In this document: positions 17,889-27,105 of the stretch, in pieces
How positions within the stretch are numbered: the first letter of the stretch is position 1
Layout: each line of letters opens with the position of its first letter
Position numbers and translations under genes: made by a program
Notes under the pieces: model-generated
The model's input: only the letters and a program-made list of their open reading frames with translations
Told to the model about the DNA's origin: nothing
The model's database searches: none
Assembly (NCBI GenBank): GCA_030145085.1
Contig: JAQYWG010000008.1
Span: forward strand, 1 to 35,162
Origin: Thermodesulfobacteriota bacterium
Lineage (GTDB): Bacteria > Desulfobacterota > BSN033 > WVXP01 > G020346125
Length of the DNA: 35,162 nucleotides
Direction: 5' to 3'

Positions 17889-18350
17889 ATGAAGATCACG
17901 GATATTTTGGATGAAGCTTCAGTCGTCCAAGATTTACGCTCGGCCAATAAAAAGGGCGTTTTAGAGGAGCTCTCCAAAGTCTTGGTACAAGAGGGAAGGT
18001 TGCCGGAACAAGATAGGGTCGTCGAGGTCCTTTTGGAAAGGGAAAAACTAGGAAGTACGGGCATTGGCGACGGCATTGCCATTCCCCATGGGAAGATGAA
18101 GGGGATCAAGGAATTGGTTGCCTCTTTTGGCCGCAGCATAAAGGGGGTCAATTTCGAATCAGTCGATAACAAACCGACTCATCTCTTCTTTTTACTGGTT
18201 GCACCAGAAAATTCGGCGGGAGTTCATTTAAAGGCCTTGGCCAGGATTTCACACCTTCTGAAGGATCCCGGTTTTAGAAATCGCTTAATGGAAGCAAGGG
18301 ATCGTCGGGGTTTGTTCCGGATCATCGTCGAAGCGGACCAGAAGTTTTAG
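17889..18350 (+). CDS. ptsN: PTS EIIA-Ntr domain protein
   Basis: EIIA-Ntr is a regulatory phosphocarrier that signals carbon/nitrogen and potassium status. The phosphorylatable His67 lies in GIAIPHGK, preceded by the family LGSTGIGDG. The start ATG 17889 is chosen over the ORF track start (17844), because it has GGAGG at 17875-17879 and gives the usual MKITDIL N-terminus. At 153 residues it is a single domain. Its placement between hpf and hprK, with ptsH/ptsI further down, suggests a regulatory PTS. No ptsP (EI-Ntr) is visible, so EI of this window is the likely phosphate source. Confidence 0.93.
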   Translation: MKITDILDEASVVQDLRSANKKGVLEELSKVLVQEGRLPEQDRVVEVLLEREKLGSTGIGDGIAIPHGKMKGIKELVASFGRSIKGVNFESVDNKPTHLFFLLVAPENSAGVHLKALARISHLLKDPGFRNRLMEARDRRGLFRIIVEADQKF

Positions 18351-18388
18351 GAGGTCCTACCTCTTTGTGTGGAGGGTGGAATGGGGAA

Positions 18389-19351
18389 ATGGACTTTATT
18401 TTGGTTGAGGAATTAAGGAAGGAGAGGGAATATGGGTTGGATTTGAGGCTGCTTGCGGGGAAGGGAGGGCTAAAAAAAAAGATCAGTGACCTCCGCATCC
18501 ACAAACTCGGTCTCGCCCTGGCGGGCTTTACTGATTACGTCCAACCCCATCGGATTCACATTTTAGGAAATACCGAGCTTTCCTACCTTAAGGCGTTATC
18601 TCCAAAGAAGCGGCAAGAAATCATTAGGAAGGTCTGTTCCCTCAAGGTTTCCTGCCTCGTCGTTACGGCAACCCAGAGCATCCCCAAATCCCTCATTCGA
18701 GAGAGCGAAAAGGCATCCATTCCCCTTTTCAAGACGAGGTTGATGAGCCGTTTTTTCATCGAGCGGGCCACGAAGTTCTTGGAGCAAGAGTTGTCGGCCA
18801 CGACGAGCGTTCACGGGGTCTTTGTCGATGTATTCGGCGTCGGAGTGCTCATTTTAGGTCGAAGTGGGATCGGAAAGAGCGAATGTGCATTGGACCTCAT
18901 CACGAGGGGTCATCGATTGGTGGCCGATGACATGGTTCATATTCGAAAGATACCGCCTTCAGCGATCTTCGGCACGGGGTTCGATCTCGTCAAATACCAT
19001 ATGGAGATTCGAGGTCTGGGGATTATCGATATCAGGGGCCTTTTTGGGGTGGAGGCGATTCGGCAGAGGAAGAAGGTCGATTTGGTGGTGGAGTTGGTCG
19101 AATGGCAAGCTGATTATGACCGTCTTGGCTTGGAGGAGCAGAAATATACGACATGCGGGGTCGAGCTTCCCATGGTGCGGATCCCCGTAACTCCTGGTCG
19201 GAATCTGGCCACCATTATCGAGGTGGCGGCAAAGAATCACCTATTGAAGGAGATGGGTTACCACGCTGTGATGGAGTTGGATAGAAGATTGACCGAAAAG
19301 ATCGCATCCGAGGGGAGTAGGAATAAGCCAAACGGGGACGAGATAAAGTGA
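18389..19351 (+). CDS. hprK: HPr kinase/phosphorylase
   Basis: HprK phosphorylates or dephosphorylates HPr on its regulatory serine. The P-loop GRSGIGKSECALDL is at about residues 157-170. The family signature MEIRGLGIIDIRGLFG follows, and an HprK-type N-terminal domain precedes it. The ORF track start at 18365 is a TTG. ATG 18389 (MDFILVEELR) fits the family start better and has GGAGGG upstream. The substrate serine is present in the HPr encoded at 20931. The stop overlaps the rapZ GTG start (GTGA). Confidence 0.93.
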   Translation: MDFILVEELRKEREYGLDLRLLAGKGGLKKKISDLRIHKLGLALAGFTDYVQPHRIHILGNTELSYLKALSPKKRQEIIRKVCSLKVSCLVVTATQSIPKSLIRESEKASIPLFKTRLMSRFFIERATKFLEQELSATTSVHGVFVDVFGVGVLILGRSGIGKSECALDLITRGHRLVADDMVHIRKIPPSAIFGTGFDLVKYHMEIRGLGIIDIRGLFGVEAIRQRKKVDLVVELVEWQADYDRLGLEEQKYTTCGVELPMVRIPVTPGRNLATIIEVAAKNHLLKEMGYHAVMELDRRLTEKIASEGSRNKPNGDEIK

Positions 19352-20226
19352 GGAACTTGAGGATTGTCCTCATCAGCGGTCTTTCCGGGTCGGGAAAGAC
19401 TACCGCCATCAAGGCCTTGGAGGATATGGGATTTTATTGTGTCGATAACCTCCCCATTGTGCTTTTCCCCACGTTCGTAGACCTGTGCTCTCAGTCAGCG
19501 GGTGGGATAACCAAGGCGGCACTGGGTGTCGATATTCGAGGAAAAGAGTTCTTGGAGGGATCTCGCCAAATCATTCACCAGCTGCGGGAAGAAGGATATT
19601 TGATCGAAATCCTCTTCTTGGAATCCTCCGATGAGATTCTGGTAAGAAGATATCGTGAGACTCGCCGTCAGCATCCGCTGGGCATTGGAAAGTCCGTACT
19701 TGAGGGAATTGAGTCAGAGAGGGAGGGGTTGACGAGCATACGGGATATGGCCGATAAAGTGATCGATACATCGGAATTTAACGTTCACGAGCTCCAAGAT
19801 GCGATCCGGGGATATTTCTCCGACCAATCGAGGCTGAGGAAGATGACCATTACGCTCCTCTCCTTCGGATATAGCTACGGCATTCCCCTTGAGGCCGATT
19901 TGCTGGTGGATGTGAGATTTTTGTCCAATCCTTACTTTATCGACGAGTTGAAACGGTTGACTGGAGAGGACCCCCAAGTTGCCGAATACGTGTTGAAGTC
20001 CGATGAGACGCGTGAGTTCCTGAGGCGTTTTCGAGAGCTGCTGAAATTCTTGATTCCCCTGTATAAAAGGGAGGGGAAGAGCTATTTGACCATTGCCATT
20101 GGATGTACCGGGGGTAGGCATCGATCCATCGTGGTGGCGAATACCGTGGAGGCGTACCTGCGGAAAAGCCTCAAAGGGGGAGATGTTATCCTGAGAACAA
20201 CTCATAGGGACATTGGAAAGGGTTAG
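19348..20226 (+). CDS. rapZ: RNase adapter RapZ (YvcJ/YhbJ family nucleotide-binding protein)
   Basis: RapZ is a P-loop protein that in enterobacteria senses glucosamine-6-phosphate and presents the GlmZ sRNA to RNase E. In other phyla its target is unknown. The P-loop GLSGSGKTTAIKALEDMGF starts near residue 11. The C-terminal domain ends with the diagnostic TIAIGCTGGRHRSIVVA. The start is GTG 19348, fused to the hprK stop as GTGA. At 292 residues it is complete. Glucosamine-6-P links to envelope precursor synthesis, which suits the LPS neighbourhood. Confidence 0.94.
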   Translation: MRNLRIVLISGLSGSGKTTAIKALEDMGFYCVDNLPIVLFPTFVDLCSQSAGGITKAALGVDIRGKEFLEGSRQIIHQLREEGYLIEILFLESSDEILVRRYRETRRQHPLGIGKSVLEGIESEREGLTSIRDMADKVIDTSEFNVHELQDAIRGYFSDQSRLRKMTITLLSFGYSYGIPLEADLLVDVRFLSNPYFIDELKRLTGEDPQVAEYVLKSDETREFLRRFRELLKFLIPLYKREGKSYLTIAIGCTGGRHRSIVVANTVEAYLRKSLKGGDVILRTTHRDIGKG

Positions 20227-20236
20227 GAGAAGGCAG

Positions 20237-20650
20237 ATGGTGGGAATTGTTATCGTTACCCATTTGAAGTTGGGAGAGGAATTACTGGCCGTGGCCGAAT
20301 TGATCGTGGGGAAGCTCAAACAGTTCCAGGCCGTTTCCATTAACCCCAAAGAGGGGGTGGAGGAGATTAAAGAGAGGATCTCCGAGGCCATCCGAAGGGT
20401 CGATAAAGGGAAGGGAATCCTTATTCTAACGGATATGTTCGGGGGAACCCCTTCCAATATTTGCCTTTCCTTCTTGGAGGAGTGGAAGATCGAGGTGATC
20501 ACTGGGGTGAACCTGCCCATGTTACTGAAGCTCGCCACCTCCGAGGAGGAAAGGGATTTAGCGGAATTGGCGGATTTCATCAGGACGTACGGTCAAAAGA
20601 ATATCAATTTGGCCAGCGAGATATTGAAGAAGAATTTGAAAGGGAAATAA
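20237..20650 (+). CDS. PTS EIIA component, mannose/sorbose (EIIA-Man) type
   Basis: A 137-residue single-domain EIIA-Man. The phosphorylatable His9 is in VIVTHLKLGEEL. The domain core includes GILILTDMFGGTPSNICLSF, which is diagnostic. ATG 20237 has AGGAGA 6-7 bases upstream, so the ORF track start 20213 (inside rapZ) is rejected. No EIIB, EIIC or EIID partners follow. The domain therefore probably serves as a phosphorylation-state sensor rather than in sugar uptake. It ends the uninterrupted run that begins at apgM, and a repeat cluster follows before ptsH. Confidence 0.9.
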   Translation: MVGIVIVTHLKLGEELLAVAELIVGKLKQFQAVSINPKEGVEEIKERISEAIRRVDKGKGILILTDMFGGTPSNICLSFLEEWKIEVITGVNLPMLLKLATSEEERDLAELADFIRTYGQKNINLASEILKKNLKGK

Positions 20651-20659
20651 ACCCGGAGT

Positions 20660-20830
20660 GAAGATTGGTGCTGCAGTGCTGCGGTTGGACCCGGAAAGAG
20701 GTTTGAGGTTAGAGGGTAGAGGCCAAGGCTCAGGTTAAGATTGAGGATAAAGGGAAGGTTGAGGTTGAGAAATAGTGCTGCGGTTGACCGCACATACTGA
20801 GGTTCACGATACTGAGGGGGAGCGTGTGAT
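20660..20830. repeat. Intergenic low-complexity repeat cluster 4 (before ptsH)
   Basis: This gap contains GGTGCTGCAGTGCTGCGG (about 20668-20685), GAGGTTTGAGGTTAGAGGG (about 20699-20717), a GGTTAAGATTGAGG/GGTTGAGGTTGAG run (about 20727-20775) and GTGCTGCGGTTGACCGCAC. The last carries an inverted TGCGGT/ACCGCA. A short direct repeat ATACTGAGG occurs twice, 6 nt apart, near 20797-20820. No gene is seen. A clear ptsH promoter could not be assigned. Confidence 0.75.
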
Positions 20831-20930
20831 AAGGCATTCATTTTGTGGTACGCTAATTTTTTTCAAAAGAAAACTCTTACCTCCCTTCGATCCGATGCTC
20901 GTGAGGTGACCCGTTCGAAGTGAGCACGCC

Positions 20931-21203
20931 ATGGCCATTGAGGTTAGGAGTTTCGTCATCAAGAATAAGTTGGGCCTTCACGCAAGGGCGGCCGCACTGC
21001 TGGTTCAGAAGGTGAACCAATTCGCTTGCGACATCAAGATCGAGAAGGACGGCCTGGAGGTGAATGCTAAGAGCATCATGGGGGTTATGATGTTGGCAGC
21101 GGCCAAGGATTCGAGGGTAACCATTAAGGCGGAAGGGACCGACTCTCAAGAAGCCTTAAAGGCCTTGGGAGAACTGTTTGAAAATAGGTTCGGGGAAGAA
21201 TAA
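20931..21203 (+). CDS. ptsH: Phosphocarrier protein HPr
   Basis: HPr relays phosphate from EI to EIIA proteins. The active His17 is in LGLHARAAALL and the regulatory Ser48 is in NAKSIMGVMML, so both EI and HprK can act on it. Length of 90 residues is normal. No convincing Shine-Dalgarno precedes ATG 20931, yet the N-terminus MAIEVRSFVI is the usual family start. The stop TAA shares a base with the ptsI ATG (TAATG), implying translational coupling. Confidence 0.96.
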   Translation: MAIEVRSFVIKNKLGLHARAAALLVQKVNQFACDIKIEKDGLEVNAKSIMGVMMLAAAKDSRVTIKAEGTDSQEALKALGELFENRFGEE

Positions 21204-22993
21204 TGGCTAATCAACAATCTATTAAAGGAGTGCTGAAGGGAATTGCAGCCAGCTCCGGGATCGTCATAGGAAGGGCTTTTTTGGTGCATCGGGGAAAGAT
21301 GAGAATTCCCCAGAAGGCCATCGAACCCCCTCAGGTGGCCGCGGAGATAAAACGGTTTAAGAGGGCCATCGAGAGGTCAAAGCACCAACTCCGAGAGATT
21401 AAAGAGAAGATCACGGCGGAAGAGGTGAGAAGGCACTTCTTCATCGTGGAGGTCCATTTAATGTTCCTGGATGACACGATGCTGATCCAGGATACCATAG
21501 AGGTGATTAAGAACCGGAGGATTAATGCCGAATGGGCGTTGGATATCATTATTGGGAAGTTAAACACCGCCTTCGATACCATTGAAGATGAATACCTCAG
21601 GGAGAGGAAGAGCGATGTAAATTACGTGGCCCAGAGAATCTTCCGGAATTTGATGGGGAGCGGGCACGATGATTTGGCAAAGATCAGGGGAAATGTTATC
21701 GTGGTGGCTCATGATCTCTCGCCGGCCGATACGATCCAGATGAACCTCAATCACGTGGCCGGTTTTATCACCGACATCGGCGGCAGAATCTCCCATACCG
21801 CTATCTTATCCAGGTCTTTGGGAATCCCCGCTATTGTGGGATTGGAGAAGGCTACCTCCGTGATCAACGGTGGGGATCTTTTGATCATTGACGGATATGG
21901 GGGGACGGTTATCATCAACCCCGATGGGGCGATTTCCGAGAAATATATTGAAAAACGGAAACAGATCAGATTACTTGAGAGGGAGGTGCTCAAGTATGCG
22001 ACGCTACCCGCCGAGACCAGCGATGGCTATCGGATTAAAATGGGAGCTAATATCGAGTTGGTAGAGGAGCTTCCCCTGGCCATCCGCCACGGGGCAGAAG
22101 GGATTGGGCTCTATCGAACGGAAATCCTCTACTTGAATCGGGAGGATCTTCCCTCGGAGGAAGAGCAATTTCAAACTTACAGGAGAATCGCTGAGGGGAT
22201 AGCCCCCAACTCAGCCGTCATCCGAACCCTGGATGTCGGCGGGGATAAATTCCTCTCGAAATACGGGTATGATCACGAGGCTAACCCCGCCCTGGGGTTG
22301 AGGGCCATACGCTTCAGCATCAAAGAGCCGCACCTGTTCAAGGTACAGCTTCGGGGGATTTTGCGGGCTAGTGCCTTCGGGAAATTGAAGATCCTGTTTC
22401 CCATGATTTCAGGGATTCCTGAGGTCAGGAAGTCCAAGGCAATTCTGGAAGAGGCTAAGGAGGAATTGATGGGGGAGGGGATTCCCTTCGACGAGGGAAT
22501 CGAAGTCGGGGCGATGATCGAAATTCCCTCGGCTTCCATTATCGCCGATACCCTGGCCCATGAGGTCGATTTCTTCAGCATAGGGACCAATGACCTGATT
22601 CAGTATGCCCTGGCCATCGACAGAATCAATGAGCACGTCTCCTATCTTTACGAACCCCTCCATCCGGCGATCCTGAGAATGATAAAGGGGATTGTGGAGG
22701 CAGGCCATCGGGCCGGTATTGAGGTGGGGATTTGTGGCGAAATGGCCGCCGATCCCGCTTATTTCCTCATCCTCTTGGGAATGGGCCTTGATGAATTGAG
22801 CATGACCCCCTTTTATATTCCCCGGGTGAAAAAGATCATGAGAAGGTCGAGCTATGAGGAGGCCAAGCAGCTTTTGGATGAGGCATATCGATTATCCACT
22901 GCTTCTGAGATTGAGGACTACGTGAAGGGGAGGATGGCGGAACGTTTCCCCGATGATTTTACCCTCGGTTATTATTGGGACGGAACGGCGTAA
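21203..22993 (+). CDS. ptsI: PTS enzyme I (phosphoenolpyruvate-protein phosphotransferase)
   Basis: EI autophosphorylates from PEP and passes phosphate to HPr. The active-site His is in [18 protein letters not shown] near residue 195. The PEP-binding barrel shows [26 protein letters not shown], and the catalytic cysteine motif [10 protein letters not shown]. At 596 residues with no GAF domain it is the canonical EI rather than the nitrogen-type EI. It overlaps ptsH by one base. With no transport EII in the window, its phosphate probably flows to EIIA-Ntr and EIIA-Man for signalling. Confidence 0.97.
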   Translation: MANQQSIKGVLKGIAASSGIVIGRAFLVHRGKMRIPQKAIEPPQVAAEIKRFKRAIERSKHQLREIKEKITAEEVRRHFFIVEVHLMFLDDTMLIQDTIEVIKNRRINAEWALDIIIGKLNTAFDTIEDEYLRERKSDVNYVAQRIFRNLMGSGHDDLAKIRGNVIVVAHDLSPADTIQMNLNHVAGFITDIGGRISHTAILSRSLGIPAIVGLEKATSVINGGDLLIIDGYGGTVIINPDGAISEKYIEKRKQIRLLEREVLKYATLPAETSDGYRIKMGANIELVEELPLAIRHGAEGIGLYRTEILYLNREDLPSEEEQFQTYRRIAEGIAPNSAVIRTLDVGGDKFLSKYGYDHEANPALGLRAIRFSIKEPHLFKVQLRGILRASAFGKLKILFPMISGIPEVRKSKAILEEAKEELMGEGIPFDEGIEVGAMIEIPSASIIADTLAHEVDFFSIGTNDLIQYALAIDRINEHVSYLYEPLHPAILRMIKGIVEAGHRAGIEVGICGEMAADPAYFLILLGMGLDELSMTPFYIPRVKKIMRRSSYEEAKQLLDEAYRLSTASEIEDYVKGRMAERFPDDFTLGYYWDGTA

Positions 22994-23019
22994 ATTGTTA
23001 TAAGAAGGAGGATAGTTCC

Positions 23020-24183
23020 ATGGCAATGACTGATTACCTATTCACCTCGGAGTCGGTAACGGAAGGACATCCCGATAAGGTAGCGGATCAGATTTCCGAT
23101 GCCGTTCTCGATTCCATCGTCGCCCAGGACCCAAAGGGAAGGGTGGCCTGTGAGACCATGGTGACGACTGGCATGGCAATCGTAGCGGGCGAGATTACGA
23201 CGAGTTGTTACGTGGATATTCCCGGTATCGTCAGGGAGACCATTAAGGAAATTGGGTATAACGACTCCGCTATGGGATTCGACTGGGAGACCTGTGCCGT
23301 TATTACTTCTATCGATAACCAGTCGCCCGATATCGCCCTGGGCGTTAATGGAACCCCAGAGCATGAGCAGGGTGCGGGAGATCAAGGGCTGATGTTCGGC
23401 TATGCATGTAACGAGACGGAGGAGTTGATGCCCATGCCCATCCTCTATGCCCATGGGTTAACCAAAAGGCTGGCAGAGGTGAGAAAGGACGGGACCCTCG
23501 ATTTTCTCCGGCCGGATGGGAAGTCCCAGGTGACCATTCAGTACGTCAATGGCAAGGCGACCCGGGTGGATGCCGTGGTAATCGCCGCTCAGCATAAGGC
23601 GGACGTCAGCCGGACGACGTTGGAAGAGGGCATCCTGGAGGAGGTGATCAAAAAGGTCATTCCCGAGCATTTACGGGATAAGGGGACTAAATATTTCATT
23701 AATGCCACAGGCCGTTTCGTCGTGGGGGGGCCCATGGGGGATTGCGGCGTAACGGGAAGGAAGATCATCGTCGACAGTTACGGCGGTCAGGGAAGCCATG
23801 GAGGGGGATGTTTTTCGGGGAAGGACCCCTCCAAGGTGGATCGGAGCGCATCGTATATGGCGCGGTATATCGCCAAGAATGTCGTTGCCGCGGGTCTTGC
23901 CGATAAATGTGAACTCCAGCTGGCCTACGCCATTGGCGTTGCTCAACCCGTCTCCGGGATGATCAATACGGGGGGAACGGGGAAAATCCCACCGGATCAG
24001 ATTGCCAAGATCATCCTTGAAGAGTTCGATTTAAGGCCGACTAAGATCATTCAATATCTGGATCTGCTTCGTCCCATCTTCAAGAAAACTGCCTGCTACG
24101 GTCACTTCGGCAGGAATGATCCGGATTTCACCTGGGAGAAGGTTGACAGGGCAGAGGAATGGCGGAAGGCGGCGGGATTGTAA
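23020..24183 (+). CDS. metK: S-adenosylmethionine synthetase
   Basis: MetK makes SAM from methionine and ATP. Motifs are [32 protein letters not shown] and [17 protein letters not shown]. The last has Cys where Ala is usual. ATG 23020 is preferred over the ORF track start (22975, inside ptsI) because AAGGAGGAT lies just upstream and the protein then begins [12 protein letters not shown]. Length of 387 residues is standard. Only 26 nt separate it from ptsI, so no SAM riboswitch can fit. ahcY follows after about 80 nt, forming the SAM/SAH pair. Confidence 0.97.
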   Translation: MAMTDYLFTSESVTEGHPDKVADQISDAVLDSIVAQDPKGRVACETMVTTGMAIVAGEITTSCYVDIPGIVRETIKEIGYNDSAMGFDWETCAVITSIDNQSPDIALGVNGTPEHEQGAGDQGLMFGYACNETEELMPMPILYAHGLTKRLAEVRKDGTLDFLRPDGKSQVTIQYVNGKATRVDAVVIAAQHKADVSRTTLEEGILEEVIKKVIPEHLRDKGTKYFINATGRFVVGGPMGDCGVTGRKIIVDSYGGQGSHGGGCFSGKDPSKVDRSASYMARYIAKNVVAAGLADKCELQLAYAIGVAQPVSGMINTGGTGKIPPDQIAKIILEEFDLRPTKIIQYLDLLRPIFKKTACYGHFGRNDPDFTWEKVDRAEEWRKAAGL

Positions 24184-24263
24184 GGGAGAGGCAACACGCG
24201 AGATGGAACGTATGGGATGGCGCAGAAGTGGGTGGGCGCTGAATTCCAAAAGAGGAGATGAGG

Positions 24264-25589
24264 GTGGATTACGATATCAAAAACATCGACATGGCGGGCA
24301 AGGGAGAGTTGAGGGTCGACTGGGCAAGCCAGAGCATGCCCGTTTTGGATGGTATTAGGGAGAGGTTTGAGCGGGATAAGCCATTGGAGGGAGTGAGGAT
24401 ATCGGCATGTCTTCATATTACCACAGAGACGGCCAATTTAGCCAGGGCCTTGAAGGGAGGCGGGGCGGAGGTGGCGCTGTGCGCCTCGAACCCCCTGAGT
24501 ACCCAAGACGATGTGGCCGCATATCTCGTAGCGGATGAGGAGATCCCGGTATTTGCCATAAAGGGGGAGGATAGCCAAACTTATTACGAGCATATACAGA
24601 GGGCTTTAGATCACGGTCCCACCGTTACCATGGATGATGGAGCGGATCTGGTTTCGTCCCTCCATTTCATTGCCTTGGGCAAGTGGAAAGAGCTCTCCCC
24701 AGCGGTGAGAAAGTGGGCGGAGGGGTTAACTTCAACGGCGAGAAAGGAGATGGTACGACGTGTCGTCGGGGGGACCGAGGAGACGACCACTGGGGTGATC
24801 CGGCTTCGCAGCATGGAAACCGGTGGGGTTTTGCAATTTCCCATCATTGCCGTCAACGATGCGGATTCGAAACATTTTTTCGATAATCGGTATGGCACGG
24901 GCCAATCCACCATAGATGGCATTATTCGGGCCACCAATCGCCTCATTGCCGGGAGCGTATTTGTGGTTTGTGGATATGGATGGTGTGGAAAAGGGTTGGC
25001 CATGCGGGCCAGGGGAATGGGGGCCCACGTTGTGGTGACGGAGGTGGATCCGTTAAAGGCCTTAGAGGCGATCATGGAGGGATATCAGGTAATGCCCATC
25101 TCGGAGGCAGCGGGAGTGGGTGATATTTTCTGTACCGTTTCCGGGGATGTGAAGGTTATCGGGAAGGATCATTTCCGCAAGATGAAGGAGGGCGCCATCG
25201 TGGCCAATTCGGGCCACTTTAACGTGGAGCTGGATTTGGAGGGATTGGAGGAGATTACCGTCTCCAAAGGGCAAGTCCGGGAGCATGTCGAGGAGCATGT
25301 CTTGAAGGGGGGGCGGCGGATCTATATCTTAGGGCAGGGCAGACTGATTAATTTGGCTTCTGCAGAAGGCCACCCGTCAAGTGTAATGGATATGAGTTTT
25401 GCCAACCAGGCCCTAGTTGCGGAGTATCTGGCTTTACGCGGCCATACGTTGGAAAAGAGGGTTTATCGGGTTCCCGTTGAGATAGATAGGGCCGTTGCTA
25501 AGATGAAATTGGAGGCCATGGGGGTCCGGATCGACCAACTGACCGAAGAACAGCAGAGGTATCTGGTGTCATGGGAGCAGGGGACCTAA
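24264..25589 (+). CDS. ahcY: Adenosylhomocysteinase (S-adenosylhomocysteine hydrolase)
   Basis: AhcY splits SAH into adenosine and homocysteine with bound NAD. The NAD-binding loop [19 protein letters not shown], the substrate region [19 protein letters not shown] and the C-terminal [14 protein letters not shown] are intact. The ORF track ATG at 24258 abuts the GAGGAG sequence and cannot be served by it. GTG 24264 lies six bases after GAGGAG and gives the family-typical [14 protein letters not shown] start, so I use it. The length of about 441 residues matches the shorter bacterial/archaeal type. Its last 21 bp overlap the converging phosphatase gene. Confidence 0.95.
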   Translation: MDYDIKNIDMAGKGELRVDWASQSMPVLDGIRERFERDKPLEGVRISACLHITTETANLARALKGGGAEVALCASNPLSTQDDVAAYLVADEEIPVFAIKGEDSQTYYEHIQRALDHGPTVTMDDGADLVSSLHFIALGKWKELSPAVRKWAEGLTSTARKEMVRRVVGGTEETTTGVIRLRSMETGGVLQFPIIAVNDADSKHFFDNRYGTGQSTIDGIIRATNRLIAGSVFVVCGYGWCGKGLAMRARGMGAHVVVTEVDPLKALEAIMEGYQVMPISEAAGVGDIFCTVSGDVKVIGKDHFRKMKEGAIVANSGHFNVELDLEGLEEITVSKGQVREHVEEHVLKGGRRIYILGQGRLINLASAEGHPSSVMDMSFANQALVAEYLALRGHTLEKRVYRVPVEIDRAVAKMKLEAMGVRIDQLTEEQQRYLVSWEQGT

Positions 25590-26516
25590 GGCGTTGACCA
25601 CGGTCCTATGGAGCCATCCATTGGTGGCGATAATGCCGTAATTGTTTTCGAATCTCTTTCCGCACGTAAAATCCAATGCTCGGTCCAGGGCATCGGTAAC
25701 CTTACCCCCCGCTTCTTCGACGAGAATGGATCCAGCGGCATGGTCCCAGATTTTCTCCCGATAATCGGGAGTCTGAGGTGACGGTATACGCATATAGATG
25801 GAGGCTTCTCCCCTGGCCAAGATAGCATATTTCGCCTGGCTGTCCATCATGAGGGGCGGCCGGGAGATACCGAGTTTCTTGGCAAGCTCGAGGTGAAGGC
25901 GATGATCGGAGTGGGCTGACTCCACACTTTCCGTAAAGAGTGCTTGCGGGGGTGAATTGACGTTGGATACGTGGATCTTCCTGCACGAATCTCCAGTTAT
26001 ATCAAGTTCGACTGCTCCTTGGCCTCTTGCAGCTACGAATAGCCCCCCTCGACTCTTCCCTCCTCCATGGGTATTGAGGATGATGTTGGGGCATATCAGG
26101 GCTCCAACTCTCACAGTACCATTTTCTATGAGCGCCAAGGCAATGGCATACTGATCACCCCTGAGAAATCCCTTGGTTCCATCGATAGGATCTAAGGCCC
26201 AATATCGATGGGAAACGGAGCCCGATCCTAAGTCGATCCGTTGACAGACCTCCCCTGAAGAGACACGGGGTGACGATGCGTTCACGTAATTGGTGACCTG
26301 GGCGAGGATTTCGCCATGCTCTGGTTTCGAGAGCTCCTTCGAATCTTCCTCGGCCACAATGGGATCGTCGGGAAAAGCGTCATTGAGAATCTTGCAGATA
26401 ACCACCTGGGAGCCATAATCGGCAACGGTTACCGGAGTCCTGTCTTCCTTCTGGATGGACCGCTTGTCGATCAAATCGTTTTGGATGCTCCTCGTGAGGC
26501 GGGAGGCGGCAATCAC
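25569..26516 (-). CDS. cysQ: 3'(2'),5'-bisphosphate nucleotidase, HAL2/CysQ type (inositol monophosphatase superfamily)
   Basis: Enzymes of this class hydrolyse 3'-phosphoadenosine 5'-phosphate, the toxic by-product of PAPS use, to AMP. The metal-binding motifs AEEDS (55-59), DPIDGTKGF (109-117) and WDHAAGS are present. The long insertions and [11 protein letters not shown] resemble the HAL2/SAL1 subgroup more than E. coli CysQ. The listed start is GTG 26516. The frame stays open upstream to 26573, and the residues there ([12 protein letters not shown]) look like the normal family N-terminus. The only candidate starts there are CTG 26561 or ATT 26555, behind GGAGGA at 26568-26573. The function fits the APS kinase at 1019. 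It converges on ahcY. Confidence 0.87.
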   Translation of the reverse strand: MIAASRLTRSIQNDLIDKRSIQKEDRTPVTVADYGSQVVICKILNDAFPDDPIVAEEDSKELSKPEHGEILAQVTNYVNASSPRVSSGEVCQRIDLGSGSVSHRYWALDPIDGTKGFLRGDQYAIALALIENGTVRVGALICPNIILNTHGGGKSRGGLFVAARGQGAVELDITGDSCRKIHVSNVNSPPQALFTESVESAHSDHRLHLELAKKLGISRPPLMMDSQAKYAILARGEASIYMRIPSPQTPDYREKIWDHAAGSILVEEAGGKVTDALDRALDFTCGKRFENNYGIIATNGWLHRTVVNALGPLLP

Positions 26517-26567
26517 TGCGCGAATAGCCGTTTCCCTTTCTTGTTGATAAGGAATGCTCAGGGAAAA

Positions 26568-26573
26568 TCCTCC
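26568..26573 (-). promoter_or_regulatory. Ribosome binding site suggesting a non-canonical cysQ start
   Basis: On the minus strand, GGAGGA lies six nucleotides before an in-frame CTG (26561-26559) and 12 before an ATT. No ATG/GTG/TTG lies between it and GTG 26516. This site would be unused if translation began at 26516. Confidence 0.5.
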
Positions 26574-26603
26574 TCAGAAAAACGCATATCATAGGAGGTG
26601 ATC

Positions 26604-26900
26604 TCAGGTCAAGGGTGAGGTTAAGGTTAAGGCTAAGGTTAAGGAAAAGTGAGTGCTGCGGTCTTGCAGTTCTGCGGTGCTGCAGTCGGAGCGGTAAGAT
26701 GCCCGAGGTTCAGCTTAAGGCTAAGACTGAGATATGAACTAAATCAACCAAATGGACGGAATAAACCAGACAAACCAAACAAACATAAAAAAACGAGATA
26801 GATAAGCAGGCTGAGGTTAAGGTTGAGGCTGAGAATGGAGAGTAAGCAGTATGGAGTATGGAGTAGGCGGTAGGCAGCAGGCAATGGGCAGGGTAAGGGA
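26604..26900. repeat. Intergenic low-complexity repeat cluster 5 (largest in the window)
   Basis: Four families follow each other. GGTTAAGGTTAAGGCTAAGG runs lie at about 26607-26646, with more at 26703-26733 and 26808-26836. GTGCTGCGGTCTTGCAGTTC-like units lie at 26650-26697. ACCAGACAAACCAAACAAAC lies within about 26734-26790. GCAGTATGGAGTATGGAGTA followed by GGCGGTAGGCAGCAGGC lies at about 26845-26885. Unit spacing is irregular and copies are degenerate, unlike CRISPR. The ORF track start at 26851 for the next gene lies inside this array and is spurious. Confidence 0.85.
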
Positions 26901-26909
26901 AAAGTGTGT

Positions 26910-26925
26910 GCTGGGTTTTCCCAGC
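26910..26925 (+). repeat. Perfect hairpin GCTGGG-TTTT-CCCAGC
   Basis: A 6-bp perfect GC-rich stem with a TTTT loop closes the repeat cluster, upstream of the promoter at 26996. No U-tract follows, so it is not a classical terminator. Confidence 0.55.
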
Positions 26926-26995
26926 CTGCTTAACCTCGTCCACAAATTACGCTGGTGGACAATGGTGTTTTTTCGGAAGTCCAGTACATTTTATT

Positions 26996-27023
26996 TTGAC
27001 ATTTCCCGAAATATGCCTATAAT
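26996..27023 (+). promoter_or_regulatory. Sigma-70 promoter for the CDP-alcohol phosphatidyltransferase gene
   Basis: Consensus TTGACA (26996-27001) and TATAAT (27018-27023) are separated by 16 bp. The predicted start is near 27030. This places the real start codon downstream of the ORF track ATG at 26851. Confidence 0.8.
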
Positions 27024-27105
27024 AATCGAATCGTTTCCATACGCGAACCCAATGCGAGTTGAGGGAGGGGCTTTTGGAGGAAACTCCTATCGGTTAAAAA
27101 GGGTT

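Noticed and set aside
22994-23019. SAM riboswitch before metK
   Set aside because: Only 26 nt separate ptsI and metK, too short for any known SAM aptamer.
26851-27105. Long N-terminus of the CDP-alcohol phosphatidyltransferase from the ORF track
   Set aside because: It begins in the GTATGGAGTA repeat array and crosses the consensus promoter at 26996-27023.
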